Assembly: GCF_023716465.1 (NCBI RefSeq)
Contig: NZ_CP092415.1
Coordinates: forward strand, 907,501-971,500
Origin: Flagellimonas marinaquae
GTDB taxonomy: Bacteria; Bacteroidota; Bacteroidia; Flavobacteriales; Flavobacteriaceae
DNA length: 64,000 nt
Direction: 5' to 3'
Made by a program: the position numbers and the translations under genes. The number at the start of each line of letters is the position of its first letter. Position 1 is the stretch's first letter. The notes beneath the pieces are model-generated. The model saw nothing but the letters and a program-made list of their open reading frames with translations. It was not told the DNA's origin and searched no databases. Of this stretch, positions 1 through 9,765 are shown in pieces.

Positions 1-157
1 TTCTACTTCGTGTTTCTTCTTTGACTTCGCACAGATCGATATAAATCAATCCTGCTCCGTCCCAATATGTCAATGAACTTTTCAAGTTATGAGTTCTCAG
101 TGTTGAGTTCAGAGCAAACACTCTTGACTCTTTAACTCCGAACCCCTAACTCGGATG

Positions 158-231
158 TGGAGAATATCGGAGTCGAACCGATGACCTCCTGCGTGCAAGG
201 CAGGCGCTCTAGCCAGCTGAGCTAATCCCCC
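158..231 (-). tRNA. tRNA-Ala (anticodon TGC)
   Basis: Read on the minus strand the 74-nt sequence folds as a cloverleaf: it starts GGGGGATTAGCTCAGC, has a TGC anticodon in the loop of the stem CCTGC/GCAGG, a GGTTCGACTCC T arm, and ends in a genomically encoded CCA. It is the second tRNA after 16S, in the usual 16S-Ile-Ala-23S order. Confidence 0.97.
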
Positions 232-236
232 ATTAT

Positions 237-268
237 CAGTTGTCAGTTAACAGTTATCAGTTAACAGT
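237..268. repeat. Short direct repeats in the tRNA spacer
   Basis: Between the two tRNA genes the 11-mer CAGTTAACAGT occurs at 244-254 and again at 258-268 (period 14), preceded by a degenerate CAGTTGT. A comparable drifting series of ATTG/AACTG words occurs at about 41400-41445. They look like simple-sequence filler in intergenic DNA; no function is visible. Confidence 0.6.
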
Positions 269-332
269 ACTATATAACGGTAACCCAACATCTAGAATTT
301 CCTAATCTCAGTACTCAATGAACTTATCATCG

Positions 333-406
333 TAGTCTCAGGCAGACTCGAACTGCCGACCTCTACATTATCAGTGTAGCGCTCTAACCAGCTGAGCTAT
401 GAGACT
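333..406 (-). tRNA. tRNA-Ile (anticodon GAT)
   Basis: On the minus strand the sequence starts AGTCTCATAGCTCAGCTGG and its 7-bp acceptor stem AGTCTCA pairs with TGAGACT at the 3' end. The anticodon loop CTGATAA gives GAT. The discriminator A is followed by CG, so CCA is not encoded, unlike in the neighbouring tRNA-Ala. Confidence 0.97.
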
Positions 407-510
407 GTCTTGGCCTATTGCCAGTATTTGTAACATATTATGAACGACAGCGCAATACTATAACAACCACCTCGTGCAGGACCCGATATTCCGGGCGTCT
501 CTTTCTCTAG

Positions 511-2036
<1,526 letters not shown>

Positions 2037-2207
2037 ATTTCCTTGAATGTCTGTCCGACACCCGAAAACACGAGTCCCCGCATCAAAATGGTTCTTTATA
2101 ATTCTTACGCTGTCGTTACAATATGTATATGAACTTGTTTGTTTTTTTCTTCCAATTTTAGCCTTTCGGCTTTTCAGAAGCGCCCTGCCTTATCAGCTAA
2201 GCGGGTG

Positions 2208-2240
2208 CAAATATACGCAGGTTATTTTCTTTCCACAAAA
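2208..2240 (-). promoter_or_regulatory. rRNA operon promoter
   Basis: On the minus strand a TTTTG box (complement of 2236-2240) is followed after 20 bp by TATATTTG (complement of 2208-2215). This fits the Bacteroidota promoter (-33 TTG, about 19-21 bp, -7 TANNTTTG). A- and T-tracts at about 2250-2280 lie just upstream and could act as an UP-like element. Initiation near 2202 would give a leader of about 165 nt before 16S. Confidence 0.75.
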
Positions 2241-2327
2241 TGTTTTTGGATGTTTTTTTTGAAAAAAAATCAATTTATATATAAGTGCTTGTTTTTCAGT
2301 ATTCAGAAATTTTACACTTTATCATTT

Positions 2328-4364
2328 TTATGAAAAGAAATTCCAAACCAATCCGAATCTTATCACAAAATCCCGGTATGGGTAATTGGGAGCGGAGTAA
2401 TAATTCGGTTCGGAAAAAATAGAATTCAAGTGTTCGGCCTTTAAATATATCCGTGTTTGTCTTACCCTGGCATTAATAAATACATCCATTAAAGGGTATG
2501 CTCCAAACTCTTCGTTGTTCTGAATATAGAATTCACCCAATAAAGGGTGGTAGGCGTCCATGTTATAGGATGTAAAATATTTAAAGGTCACTCCTGTTTG
2601 AATGTACATGGCTTTTTTGAAAACGTCACTTGAATAGTATAAGGTATTCCTTGTAACCAGGTCGGGCACATTGACCACTTGATTCTCTTGTGTCACATTT
2701 TGATACATTACCGTGTTCATTAACGCCCATTTTCTCCACTTTACCTCTTTTTCATACTTTACTTTTAAGTGATTTATTGTGCTGGATTCTTGAAATGGCC
2801 TTACAAAAGCGGTTTCCTGACCCAATCCAATGGCTTCTTCGGTAGCTGTGGATGCAAAATAACTGTAGTTATCCACTGCACTGTATTCTGCTCGAATGTT
2901 TCCTACTAATTTAGAGTCCAGACCGAATTCGATGCTCTGTGTCTGTACTTTTTCGAATGTACTATTGTTTTGCCAGTTAAAATTTCGATAATCGCTTTGA
3001 TAAAGTAAATAATTGAAGTCCGGCATACGGGACGAAATATGTATGGCCCCTGTAATCTTGTTGTTTTTGTTGAGCCTGTATGCCGCGATGGCATCAAGAT
3101 TATTTCCTGTTAGGTTCCCAGATACTGTGTAATTTAGATTTCCCTGCAAATGTAGCGGGCCTATTGTATTTGCATAAGTTCCTCCAATCGATACCTCATT
3201 CCCATCCAACTTATTCTGTATGATACCTTCTTCGGTCAATAGAATACTGTTGAAAAAGTAATTGTAATTGAACAGTGCCATGTTGCCGGACACCCTACCC
3301 AAAGTTTTGTTGAAAAATTCGACACTCCCTTTATTATACATGGTTTTTAACCGCGCCTGATCATCAATGGGGATCAAAAATGGGTCGGTACCAAATGCAT
3401 CGTTCTGTTCGGATTGCCCAAAATCGTAAATTTTAGTCTCGTAACTAAATTCATGCCCCAAGGACAAACTTGTAGGTTCCGTATCCAATGAATCTTTTTT
3501 TTTGTTTACCAGCTTATAGTGTTGATCAAAGTAATATCGTTTTCCTAAAATTCGATTATTGGCATTGGTGTAGAGCAGGTCAATTTTAGCCCTGTCCTGA
3601 AAATCCGGCAAATCTCCTTCAAACTGATTTCTATCCAATAATCCGCCACTTTCTTCACTTTCCATTTCCTGGGCAGCGATATGACCGCGAATACCATATC
3701 TTCCATTTTCCGTAAGATAATTGAACGTAAACCTAAATTTACCATCTTGTGCTTCTTCGTACCTATATTTGCCCAATGACCGGAAGCCATTGTATGCTAT
3801 GGATGCGTTAAATCTTTTGGTAATATTAAAGGTGAGCAATGCATCCAAATATTGCCCTTGCTCCATTGTGGTCTTGAACATAAGCTCCGTCATTGGAGTG
3901 GGCACACTATAATAGTTGACGTCTTCTTTCTCGAAATACCCTGGATGTTTTGCAGATGCCCCTATTCTTGGGTAATACGGGGTTGCCGACAAATTTAAAC
4001 CTAACCGATTATAGGGCTGACCCATGTTGGCAAATGGCATTAACTCGAAATCGTCCTTTCTTAGGTAATTATATATGTAATCCTTTTTAATGGTAAGTGT
4101 TGTGTCTACAATTGTAGTATCCTTGTTGTAGGATATGATCTTGTAATCATGGATAGTAATAGAATCCTTGGCAGTGGGCTTTGCTGGTTTCTTTAAATTT
4201 CCCTTGGGTTTATCCTTGGCTATAGAATCTTTGGATTGCAAAAGAGGACCTTCTTTTGGATCTAGATCTAAAGTATCCGCCTTTTTGGTTGGCGGCAAGG
4301 AATCCTGCTGCGCCATTATGAATTGTCCTAGTAAGATAAATAGGGTAACAAATAAAATTCTCAT
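2328..4364 (-). CDS. Putative porin (outer membrane beta-barrel)
   Basis: The product is a 678-residue secreted protein with a signal peptide (hydrophobic residues 3-17, cleavage probably after MAQ). A polar Asp/Lys/Ser-rich linker covers about residues 20-75. The long remainder is rich in alternating aromatic and polar residues and ends in Phe-Phe-Ser, as expected of an outer-membrane barrel. It resembles the Bacteroidota 'putative porin' family (Porin_10-like), which I recall rather than searched. The stop lies about 90 bp upstream of the rRNA promoter, on the same strand. No substrate can be assigned. Confidence 0.75.
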   Translation of the reverse strand: MRILFVTLFILLGQFIMAQQDSLPPTKKADTLDLDPKEGPLLQSKDSIAKDKPKGNLKKPAKPTAKDSITIHDYKIISYNKDTTIVDTTLTIKKDYIYNYLRKDDFELMPFANMGQPYNRLGLNLSATPYYPRIGASAKHPGYFEKEDVNYYSVPTPMTELMFKTTMEQGQYLDALLTFNITKRFNASIAYNGFRSLGKYRYEEAQDGKFRFTFNYLTENGRYGIRGHIAAQEMESEESGGLLDRNQFEGDLPDFQDRAKIDLLYTNANNRILGKRYYFDQHYKLVNKKKDSLDTEPTSLSLGHEFSYETKIYDFGQSEQNDAFGTDPFLIPIDDQARLKTMYNKGSVEFFNKTLGRVSGNMALFNYNYFFNSILLTEEGIIQNKLDGNEVSIGGTYANTIGPLHLQGNLNYTVSGNLTGNNLDAIAAYRLNKNNKITGAIHISSRMPDFNYLLYQSDYRNFNWQNNSTFEKVQTQSIEFGLDSKLVGNIRAEYSAVDNYSYFASTATEEAIGLGQETAFVRPFQESSTINHLKVKYEKEVKWRKWALMNTVMYQNVTQENQVVNVPDLVTRNTLYYSSDVFKKAMYIQTGVTFKYFTSYNMDAYHPLLGEFYIQNNEEFGAYPLMDVFINARVRQTRIYLKAEHLNSIFSEPNYYSAPNYPYRDFVIRFGLVWNFFS

Positions 4365-4430
4365 TCCACGTTATTGCTTGGACAAAGGTAAAAGTTTTGT
4401 TTCTAAAGAAATGTGAAAAGTTCAAACACA

Positions 4431-4460
4431 AAAAAACCCTGCCAAATGGCAGGGTTTTTA
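4431..4460 (-). terminator. Rho-independent terminator after susD
   Basis: The stem AACCCTGCC / GGCAGGGTT has an AAAT loop with A-runs on one side and T-runs on the other, so it could stop transcription both ways. It sits 20-50 bp past the stop of the SusD-like gene. Confidence 0.85.
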
Positions 4461-4480
4461 AATCTCTTACTAAGAAATAT

Positions 4481-5818
4481 TTAGTATCCAGGGTTTTGGT
4501 CCGCAGTACCAATCTCTGAATTACGCTCTATCTCTTGTTGAGGGATAGGCCATAAATTATTTCTTTCTGCTATATAGGTATTGTTTGCTTTATTGGATAT
4601 AACATCATCGGCAATTCCAAGTCTAGTTATCGTAAACAACCTATCCTGACATTCTCCAAAAAACTCTACAAATCTTTCTTGTGCGATTAAATCCACCACA
4701 TTAGTAGAGTTAATTGTCACATCACCAAGTCCAGCCCTTGTTCTAACCATATTAATATAGTCAGATGCCGAAGGATCATCTCTTCGAGCCAATAATTCAG
4801 CCTGCATCAATAACACATCTGCATATCTAAAAACATACACATCATCGTTACCTGCACCAGCATCGGTATACTTTGCGATATCGTTGTTTCCATCGATTAG
4901 GCCCAATCGCACATCGCCAGCTTCGAAAGCACCACTCAATTCTGCACTAGGACCAACTTCACCTCGTCCTCCATCTAAAAAGAAGAATGCATGGTTACTA
5001 CCATCAGTCTCGTTAAAATCTATAGCAAAAATAGTTTCGGAAGAACTAGCTGCTACCCCACCAGCTGGGAACAAAGAAGCATAATTAGTTTCAAGGCTAT
5101 ACCCACCGATAACAGGAGCCAATGTGGCCTCAGCAGTTGTATAATCTCCCAATTCCATCTCAATTTTAGCTTTCAGAACTCTAGCAGCATCTTTGTTAAA
5201 GAAGTACAGTCCCAAACCTTCGGGCAATACATTAACCGCCGTTGTAATGTCAGAATAAATCAAATCATATACAGCATCCACACTTGATCTTGGTGTTGGG
5301 TTTGTATCGATATCAGTTGACGACGTAAAAGCATCAAGTATTATTGGAACTCCTCCAAAAACCTTAACCAATTTATAATACATCATTGCTCTAGCCGCTC
5401 TTGCTTGGCCTCCAATCCTATTTTGTGAATCTTGGGAGATTCCATATTCCGGATTAGCAATTGCATTAATTATAAAGTTAGCCCTGTATATGGCAGCATA
5501 ATGGTCGTTCCAATATCCTGTTATTTCCACATTGTTCAAGGCAGGGTCATTAGCACCCATTTCTGCAAAACTTGGAAAAGAGCCTGTATGAGACAATTCA
5601 TCCGCATACAAACCAGAAATGAATGCATCATCCCCACCAAAATTTCCAATAAACTGCATAGCACTATACATACCGATCAATGCACTCTCAGCTGAGGCCA
5701 CATCGGTAATCGCAGTCTCCCCTGGCAATTCGAGCGTGGGAGTTGTATCTATAAAATCATCGGCACAACTGTAAGATATTACAGCCAATGAAATCATTAA
5801 ATATTTTAAAATTTTCAT
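4481..5818 (-). CDS. SusD/RagB family nutrient-binding lipoprotein
   Basis: This 445-residue lipoprotein is the surface-exposed lid partner of a SusC transporter. The signal peptide ends in the lipobox SYSC with Cys18. Segments such as ARAARAMMYYKLVKVFGGVP (about 140-160) and the C-terminal FGECQDRLFTITRLG are typical of the SusD fold of TPR-like helices. At 445 residues it is on the short side for the family. It follows the SusC gene by 10 bp in one operon and ends before a strong terminator. No glycoside hydrolase or regulator lies beside it, so the substrate is unknown and may not be a glycan. Confidence 0.93.
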   Translation of the reverse strand: MKILKYLMISLAVISYSCADDFIDTTPTLELPGETAITDVASAESALIGMYSAMQFIGNFGGDDAFISGLYADELSHTGSFPSFAEMGANDPALNNVEITGYWNDHYAAIYRANFIINAIANPEYGISQDSQNRIGGQARAARAMMYYKLVKVFGGVPIILDAFTSSTDIDTNPTPRSSVDAVYDLIYSDITTAVNVLPEGLGLYFFNKDAARVLKAKIEMELGDYTTAEATLAPVIGGYSLETNYASLFPAGGVAASSSETIFAIDFNETDGSNHAFFFLDGGRGEVGPSAELSGAFEAGDVRLGLIDGNNDIAKYTDAGAGNDDVYVFRYADVLLMQAELLARRDDPSASDYINMVRTRAGLGDVTINSTNVVDLIAQERFVEFFGECQDRLFTITRLGIADDVISNKANNTYIAERNNLWPIPQQEIERNSEIGTADQNPGY

Positions 5819-5828
5819 ATTACTTTAT

Positions 5829-8800
5829 TTAGAATTTAAAGTTAACCCCGAATTTATATGTTCTATTCAAACCTTGCGTAAAGAAGTCGGTTCCTCTTGA
5901 AGCATTAGTATTACCAAAAGTGTTAACCTCTGGATCAAGACCTGAGTAATCTGTCCAAGTAACCAGGTTGTCTCCACCAACATATACCCTTAAAGACATT
6001 CCATTACCCAACAATTCTGGAGAAAAAGTATAACCCAATACGATTTCTTTCAATCTTACGTAAGATGCATCCTCAATAAGTCTAGAAGAATCTTGGTTGT
6101 TGTACGATTGAACTCCACCAAATCTTGGTCTAGGAATATCTGTATCGGTATTTTCTGGAGTCCAGTAATCCAATTGGCTCGCAAACTTATTAAAGCTCCA
6201 AGAACCCGTAGCTCCACCAAACGCCATGGAGTTGTTAAATATGTCTTTGTCTTCTTCGAATTGGAAGTTCGCTGAAAGATCAAAGCCTTTGAACCTAAAT
6301 GTATTTCTAAAGTTACCAGTCCACTTTGGCAATGGATTCCCTATAAATACACGGTCATTGGCATTAATATCACCATTTCCATCTTGATCTACATACTTTA
6401 CATCACCAGCTTCAACACCCCTTGCCACTAAAGCATCTGGTATTGTTTCGCCTTCTTGCCATAATCCATCGGCCTCCAATCCAAAGAACGCACCCAACTG
6501 CTGACCTACAGCAATTCTATTTGCAAATCCTTGATCAATCGGAATGAACTCCCCTGCAGCATCTGTTTGCAAAGATGTAACTTCATTATCTAAATATGCC
6601 ACCTGGAACTGGGAAGTCCAAGAGAAATCACCTTCGAAAATCCTAGCATTGATCGAGATTTCATGCCCTTTGTTGGAAATGTCACCAACATTGGCGTTAA
6701 CAGTAGTAAAACCAGAAGAGTTTCTTAGTGGCCTTGATAACAGTACATCGGTTGTTTCCTTGTTGTAGTAATCATAGGCAATATCAATTTTATTGAACAA
6801 TGTGATATCAGCACCAAGGTCGTACTGCGTAGTGGTTTCCCATGATAAATCAGGAGCACCCAATTGAGTAATTGCAGTACCAGGTCTTGGAGCATAGTTG
6901 GTCACCCCTGCCAAAAATCTTGAACCAAAGTTCCCAATACCGGATTGGTTACCTGTTTTACCCCACGACGCTCTTACTTTAAAAGTGGTTAGAACATTGT
7001 TCTTGAACCAATCCTCCTCAGACATCAAATATGCAGCAGACGCAGCTGGAAAGTATCCAATTGCATTGCCCGCACCAAAAACAGAGGAAGCATCCGCTCT
7101 CATAGTTCCTTCAAGAAACACTTTTTCTTTGTATGAAAGACCCACTCTACCAAAATATGAGAAAATTTTGTTTTCTCTAATCTCATTGAACGCATCAATT
7201 GGAACAGCTCCAGCACCAGGCAATTCAAAACCTGCAGGAATACTCTGAGTTTGGGTTACGATATCATCCGTATTGGTACCTTCGAAAGTATAACCTAATA
7301 GCCCACTTAAATCCCAATTACCAAAGGTATCACTATAATTTAATGTAGTTGTAACATTCCATCTATTGATCAGGTTGATTTCCTTTGTTGAATCACCGCC
7401 CGAAGCAATACCTCGTCTGGATGTGGCCGGAGTGAAAACCAATTCTTTAAAATCCAACCTTTCCAAAGAAGCCTTGGAATAAACATTGATCTTAGGCGTA
7501 AACTTATATCTTAATCCTAAATTAGAGATCATTCTAAAAGTTCTTGTATCCGATTTATCCACTACAGCGTTTTGTAATGGGTTCGAAAATGTAAATGGAC
7601 TTGTATTGTAAGTACCATCCTCATTAAACAAAGTATTACCGGGAGTTTCAAGAACCGAGGTAGTTAACGCCCCATAGATATTGTTATCTCCGTTGATCCT
7701 AGAGTTATCAGACTGTGAAACTGTTACAGCAGCATCCAAATCAAGCTTATCTGTAGCTTTGAAATTTGCATTAAAAGTCAAAGACCTACGATCGAAACCT
7801 TGATTTTTGATTACACCTTCTTGATTAAAGTCAGAAAAGTTTGCATAGAAACGAGCCTTTTCGGACCCTCCAGACACAGTAACATCCATAGTTTTGACTA
7901 CCGCTGGACTACCCCTGTAGATTGCATCTACATAGTTATCCCCCCAATCCGAAGCATACAACTCATCTAAAGAAGCAAAACCTTGCTGGTCCAAAATATT
8001 TGGAAAACTTGCACCTAGACCTCCTGTAGACAGCAGTCCCGGAGCACCGAAAGCATCCTCAAAAGCAGTATCCGCAAACTGATAATATTGACCAGCCGTA
8101 AACACTTCATACCTGTTAATTTCTTTCTGGTAACCAATTTGTGAGTTAACCTCAACAGTAACTTTACCAGCCTTACCTCTTTTAGTGGTAATCAAAACAA
8201 CACCATTTGCCCCTCGAGCACCGTAAATTGCGGCAGAAGAAGCATCTTTCAATACCTGAATAGATTCAATGTCGTTAAAGTTCAGGTTCGCCAAAACATC
8301 ATTGTCCTGACCACCGAATGCGTTAGCACCCACTGAACCTGACAAAATCGGCACTCCATCCACCACATATAAAGGCTCATTGGAACCATTAATGGAACTC
8401 GCACCACGAACTCTAACAGAGAACGCAGTTCCGGGAGCACCAGAGTTCTGGTTAACCTGCAATCCGTTCGCAGCACCCTGAAGAGCTCCAGAAATTGTTG
8501 GTGTAACAATGTTTTTTACCGTCTCGGCATCTACTTTGGCAACCGATGTAGTCAAAGATTTCTTGGTCTGCTCACCAAAACCTACCACTACAACCTCTTC
8601 CAGAGCCTGAGCATCTTGCTCCATCTGAACGTTTATGCTTGAAGAAGCACCTACCGTTCTATCGACTGTTTTTTGGCCGATATAGCTAAAACGCAATACT
8701 TGACCTGTACTTACGGCAATTGTGTAATTACCATCAAAATCCGTTTGTGTTCCGTTTGACGTTCCAACAACGACTACGGCCACACCAGGAAGTGGCAAAC

Positions 8801-8906
8801 CATCTTGGTCGGTCACATTTCCTGAAACTGTTTTCTCTTGTGCGTAAGAGAAAGAAATGCACAACGCCAACAAAGGCGTCAGCATCCATGCTAACTTAGC
8901 TTTCAT
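5829..8906 (-). CDS. SusC/RagA family TonB-linked outer membrane protein
   Basis: This 1025-residue TonB-dependent transporter imports oligomers or other large nutrients across the outer membrane with its SusD partner. A signal peptide (about 1-22) is followed by a carboxypeptidase-regulatory-like domain (about 24-105; SGNVTDQDGLPLPGV). The plug follows (about 110-235), with the family signature around LYVVDGVPI and a run ending GARGANGVVLITTKRG. The barrel ends in KFGVNFKF, with a terminal aromatic residue. It is first in a two-gene operon. The 233-bp region shared with the divergent rnhB gene has no clear -7 box that I could fix. Confidence 0.95.
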   Translation of the reverse strand: MKAKLAWMLTPLLALCISFSYAQEKTVSGNVTDQDGLPLPGVAVVVVGTSNGTQTDFDGNYTIAVSTGQVLRFSYIGQKTVDRTVGASSSINVQMEQDAQALEEVVVVGFGEQTKKSLTTSVAKVDAETVKNIVTPTISGALQGAANGLQVNQNSGAPGTAFSVRVRGASSINGSNEPLYVVDGVPILSGSVGANAFGGQDNDVLANLNFNDIESIQVLKDASSAAIYGARGANGVVLITTKRGKAGKVTVEVNSQIGYQKEINRYEVFTAGQYYQFADTAFEDAFGAPGLLSTGGLGASFPNILDQQGFASLDELYASDWGDNYVDAIYRGSPAVVKTMDVTVSGGSEKARFYANFSDFNQEGVIKNQGFDRRSLTFNANFKATDKLDLDAAVTVSQSDNSRINGDNNIYGALTTSVLETPGNTLFNEDGTYNTSPFTFSNPLQNAVVDKSDTRTFRMISNLGLRYKFTPKINVYSKASLERLDFKELVFTPATSRRGIASGGDSTKEINLINRWNVTTTLNYSDTFGNWDLSGLLGYTFEGTNTDDIVTQTQSIPAGFELPGAGAVPIDAFNEIRENKIFSYFGRVGLSYKEKVFLEGTMRADASSVFGAGNAIGYFPAASAAYLMSEEDWFKNNVLTTFKVRASWGKTGNQSGIGNFGSRFLAGVTNYAPRPGTAITQLGAPDLSWETTTQYDLGADITLFNKIDIAYDYYNKETTDVLLSRPLRNSSGFTTVNANVGDISNKGHEISINARIFEGDFSWTSQFQVAYLDNEVTSLQTDAAGEFIPIDQGFANRIAVGQQLGAFFGLEADGLWQEGETIPDALVARGVEAGDVKYVDQDGNGDINANDRVFIGNPLPKWTGNFRNTFRFKGFDLSANFQFEEDKDIFNNSMAFGGATGSWSFNKFASQLDYWTPENTDTDIPRPRFGGVQSYNNQDSSRLIEDASYVRLKEIVLGYTFSPELLGNGMSLRVYVGGDNLVTWTDYSGLDPEVNTFGNTNASRGTDFFTQGLNRTYKFGVNFKF

Positions 8907-9139
8907 TTATTTCATTTTTTGAATTAGTCCGCCCAAAAATCAATATAAAAAGTTAATATTCAAAAAAATTAACACCTTTGCCCAGAACCGACAAAGCCAA
9001 CAATAATCAATATTTTTGATAATTTTAACATATTATTAGCAACACAAATCCCTATATATGTGATATGTAAGAATTTTTTTAACTTTTCTTTAATTAAAAT
9101 GCATTTCTTGATAGCGACACTGTTAAATTTTGATAATTT

Positions 9140-9736
9140 ATGTTAAAGTTGTGTTACCGTTCCGTTGTTGAAACCGGCACCGACGAAGCCGGAAGAGGCT
9201 GCCTCGCTGGCCCCGTAACCGCTGCAGCGATAATTCTACCGCCCAAATTTTCCAACAACATCCTAAACGACTCGAAACAGCTTTCTGAAAACAAACGAGC
9301 CAGGTTAAGGCCTATTTTGGAAAAAGAAGCCGTCTCTTATTCCGTTTGCCATGTTTTTCAGGAAGAAATCGACGAAATAAACATTTTAAACGCTTCCTTT
9401 TTAGCAATGCACAGGGCTATAGACAAACTAGAGCCACGCCCTTCCTTTATTATAGTGGATGGAAACCGATTTAAACCTTATCCAAATATTGAACACGAAT
9501 GCATCGTAAAAGGTGACGGAAAATACATGAGCATTGCAGCCGCCTCTGTTTTGGCAAAAACCTACCGAGATGAGTACATGGCCAAGATCCATGAAGAGTT
9601 CCCCATGTACAATTGGAAAAAAAACAAAGGTTACCCTACAAAAGAACACAGGGAGGCCATTCTAAAACATGGCCTAACAAAATACCATCGAAAAAGCTTT
9701 AGACAACTTCCCGATCAGTTGACACTGGATATTTAA
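9140..9736 (+). CDS. rnhB: Ribonuclease HII
   Basis: The enzyme cleaves the RNA strand of RNA/DNA hybrids and removes single ribonucleotides from DNA in the cytoplasm. The 198-residue length is normal. The metal-binding acidic residues are visible: D15 and E16 in GTDEAGRG, D107 in IIVDGNRF and D126 in [14 protein letters not shown]. The YRDEYM helix and the C-terminal [14 protein letters not shown] block are also typical. It is divergent from susC, and the next gene begins about 30 bp after its stop. Confidence 0.97.
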   Translation: MLKLCYRSVVETGTDEAGRGCLAGPVTAAAIILPPKFSNNILNDSKQLSENKRARLRPILEKEAVSYSVCHVFQEEIDEINILNASFLAMHRAIDKLEPRPSFIIVDGNRFKPYPNIEHECIVKGDGKYMSIAAASVLAKTYRDEYMAKIHEEFPMYNWKKNKGYPTKEHREAILKHGLTKYHRKSFRQLPDQLTLDI

Positions 9737-9750
9737 AAACGCTAACTTTG
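9719..9750 (+). promoter_or_regulatory. Probable promoter for the downstream lipoprotein gene
   Basis: A TTG (9719-9721) is followed after 21 bp by TAACTTTG (9743-9750), a full match to TANNTTTG. It overlaps the end of rnhB and lies 16 bp before the ATG at 9766, implying a very short leader. Confidence 0.5.
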
Positions 9751-9765
9751 TGTCAAACTTCAAGA

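Noticed and set aside
2047..2333. Short plus-strand frames upstream of 16S
   Set aside because: The stretch is the rRNA leader and promoter; the peptides have no protein character.
4481..8906. Full polysaccharide utilisation locus
   Set aside because: Only SusC and SusD are present; no glycoside hydrolase, lyase or PUL-type regulator is adjacent.
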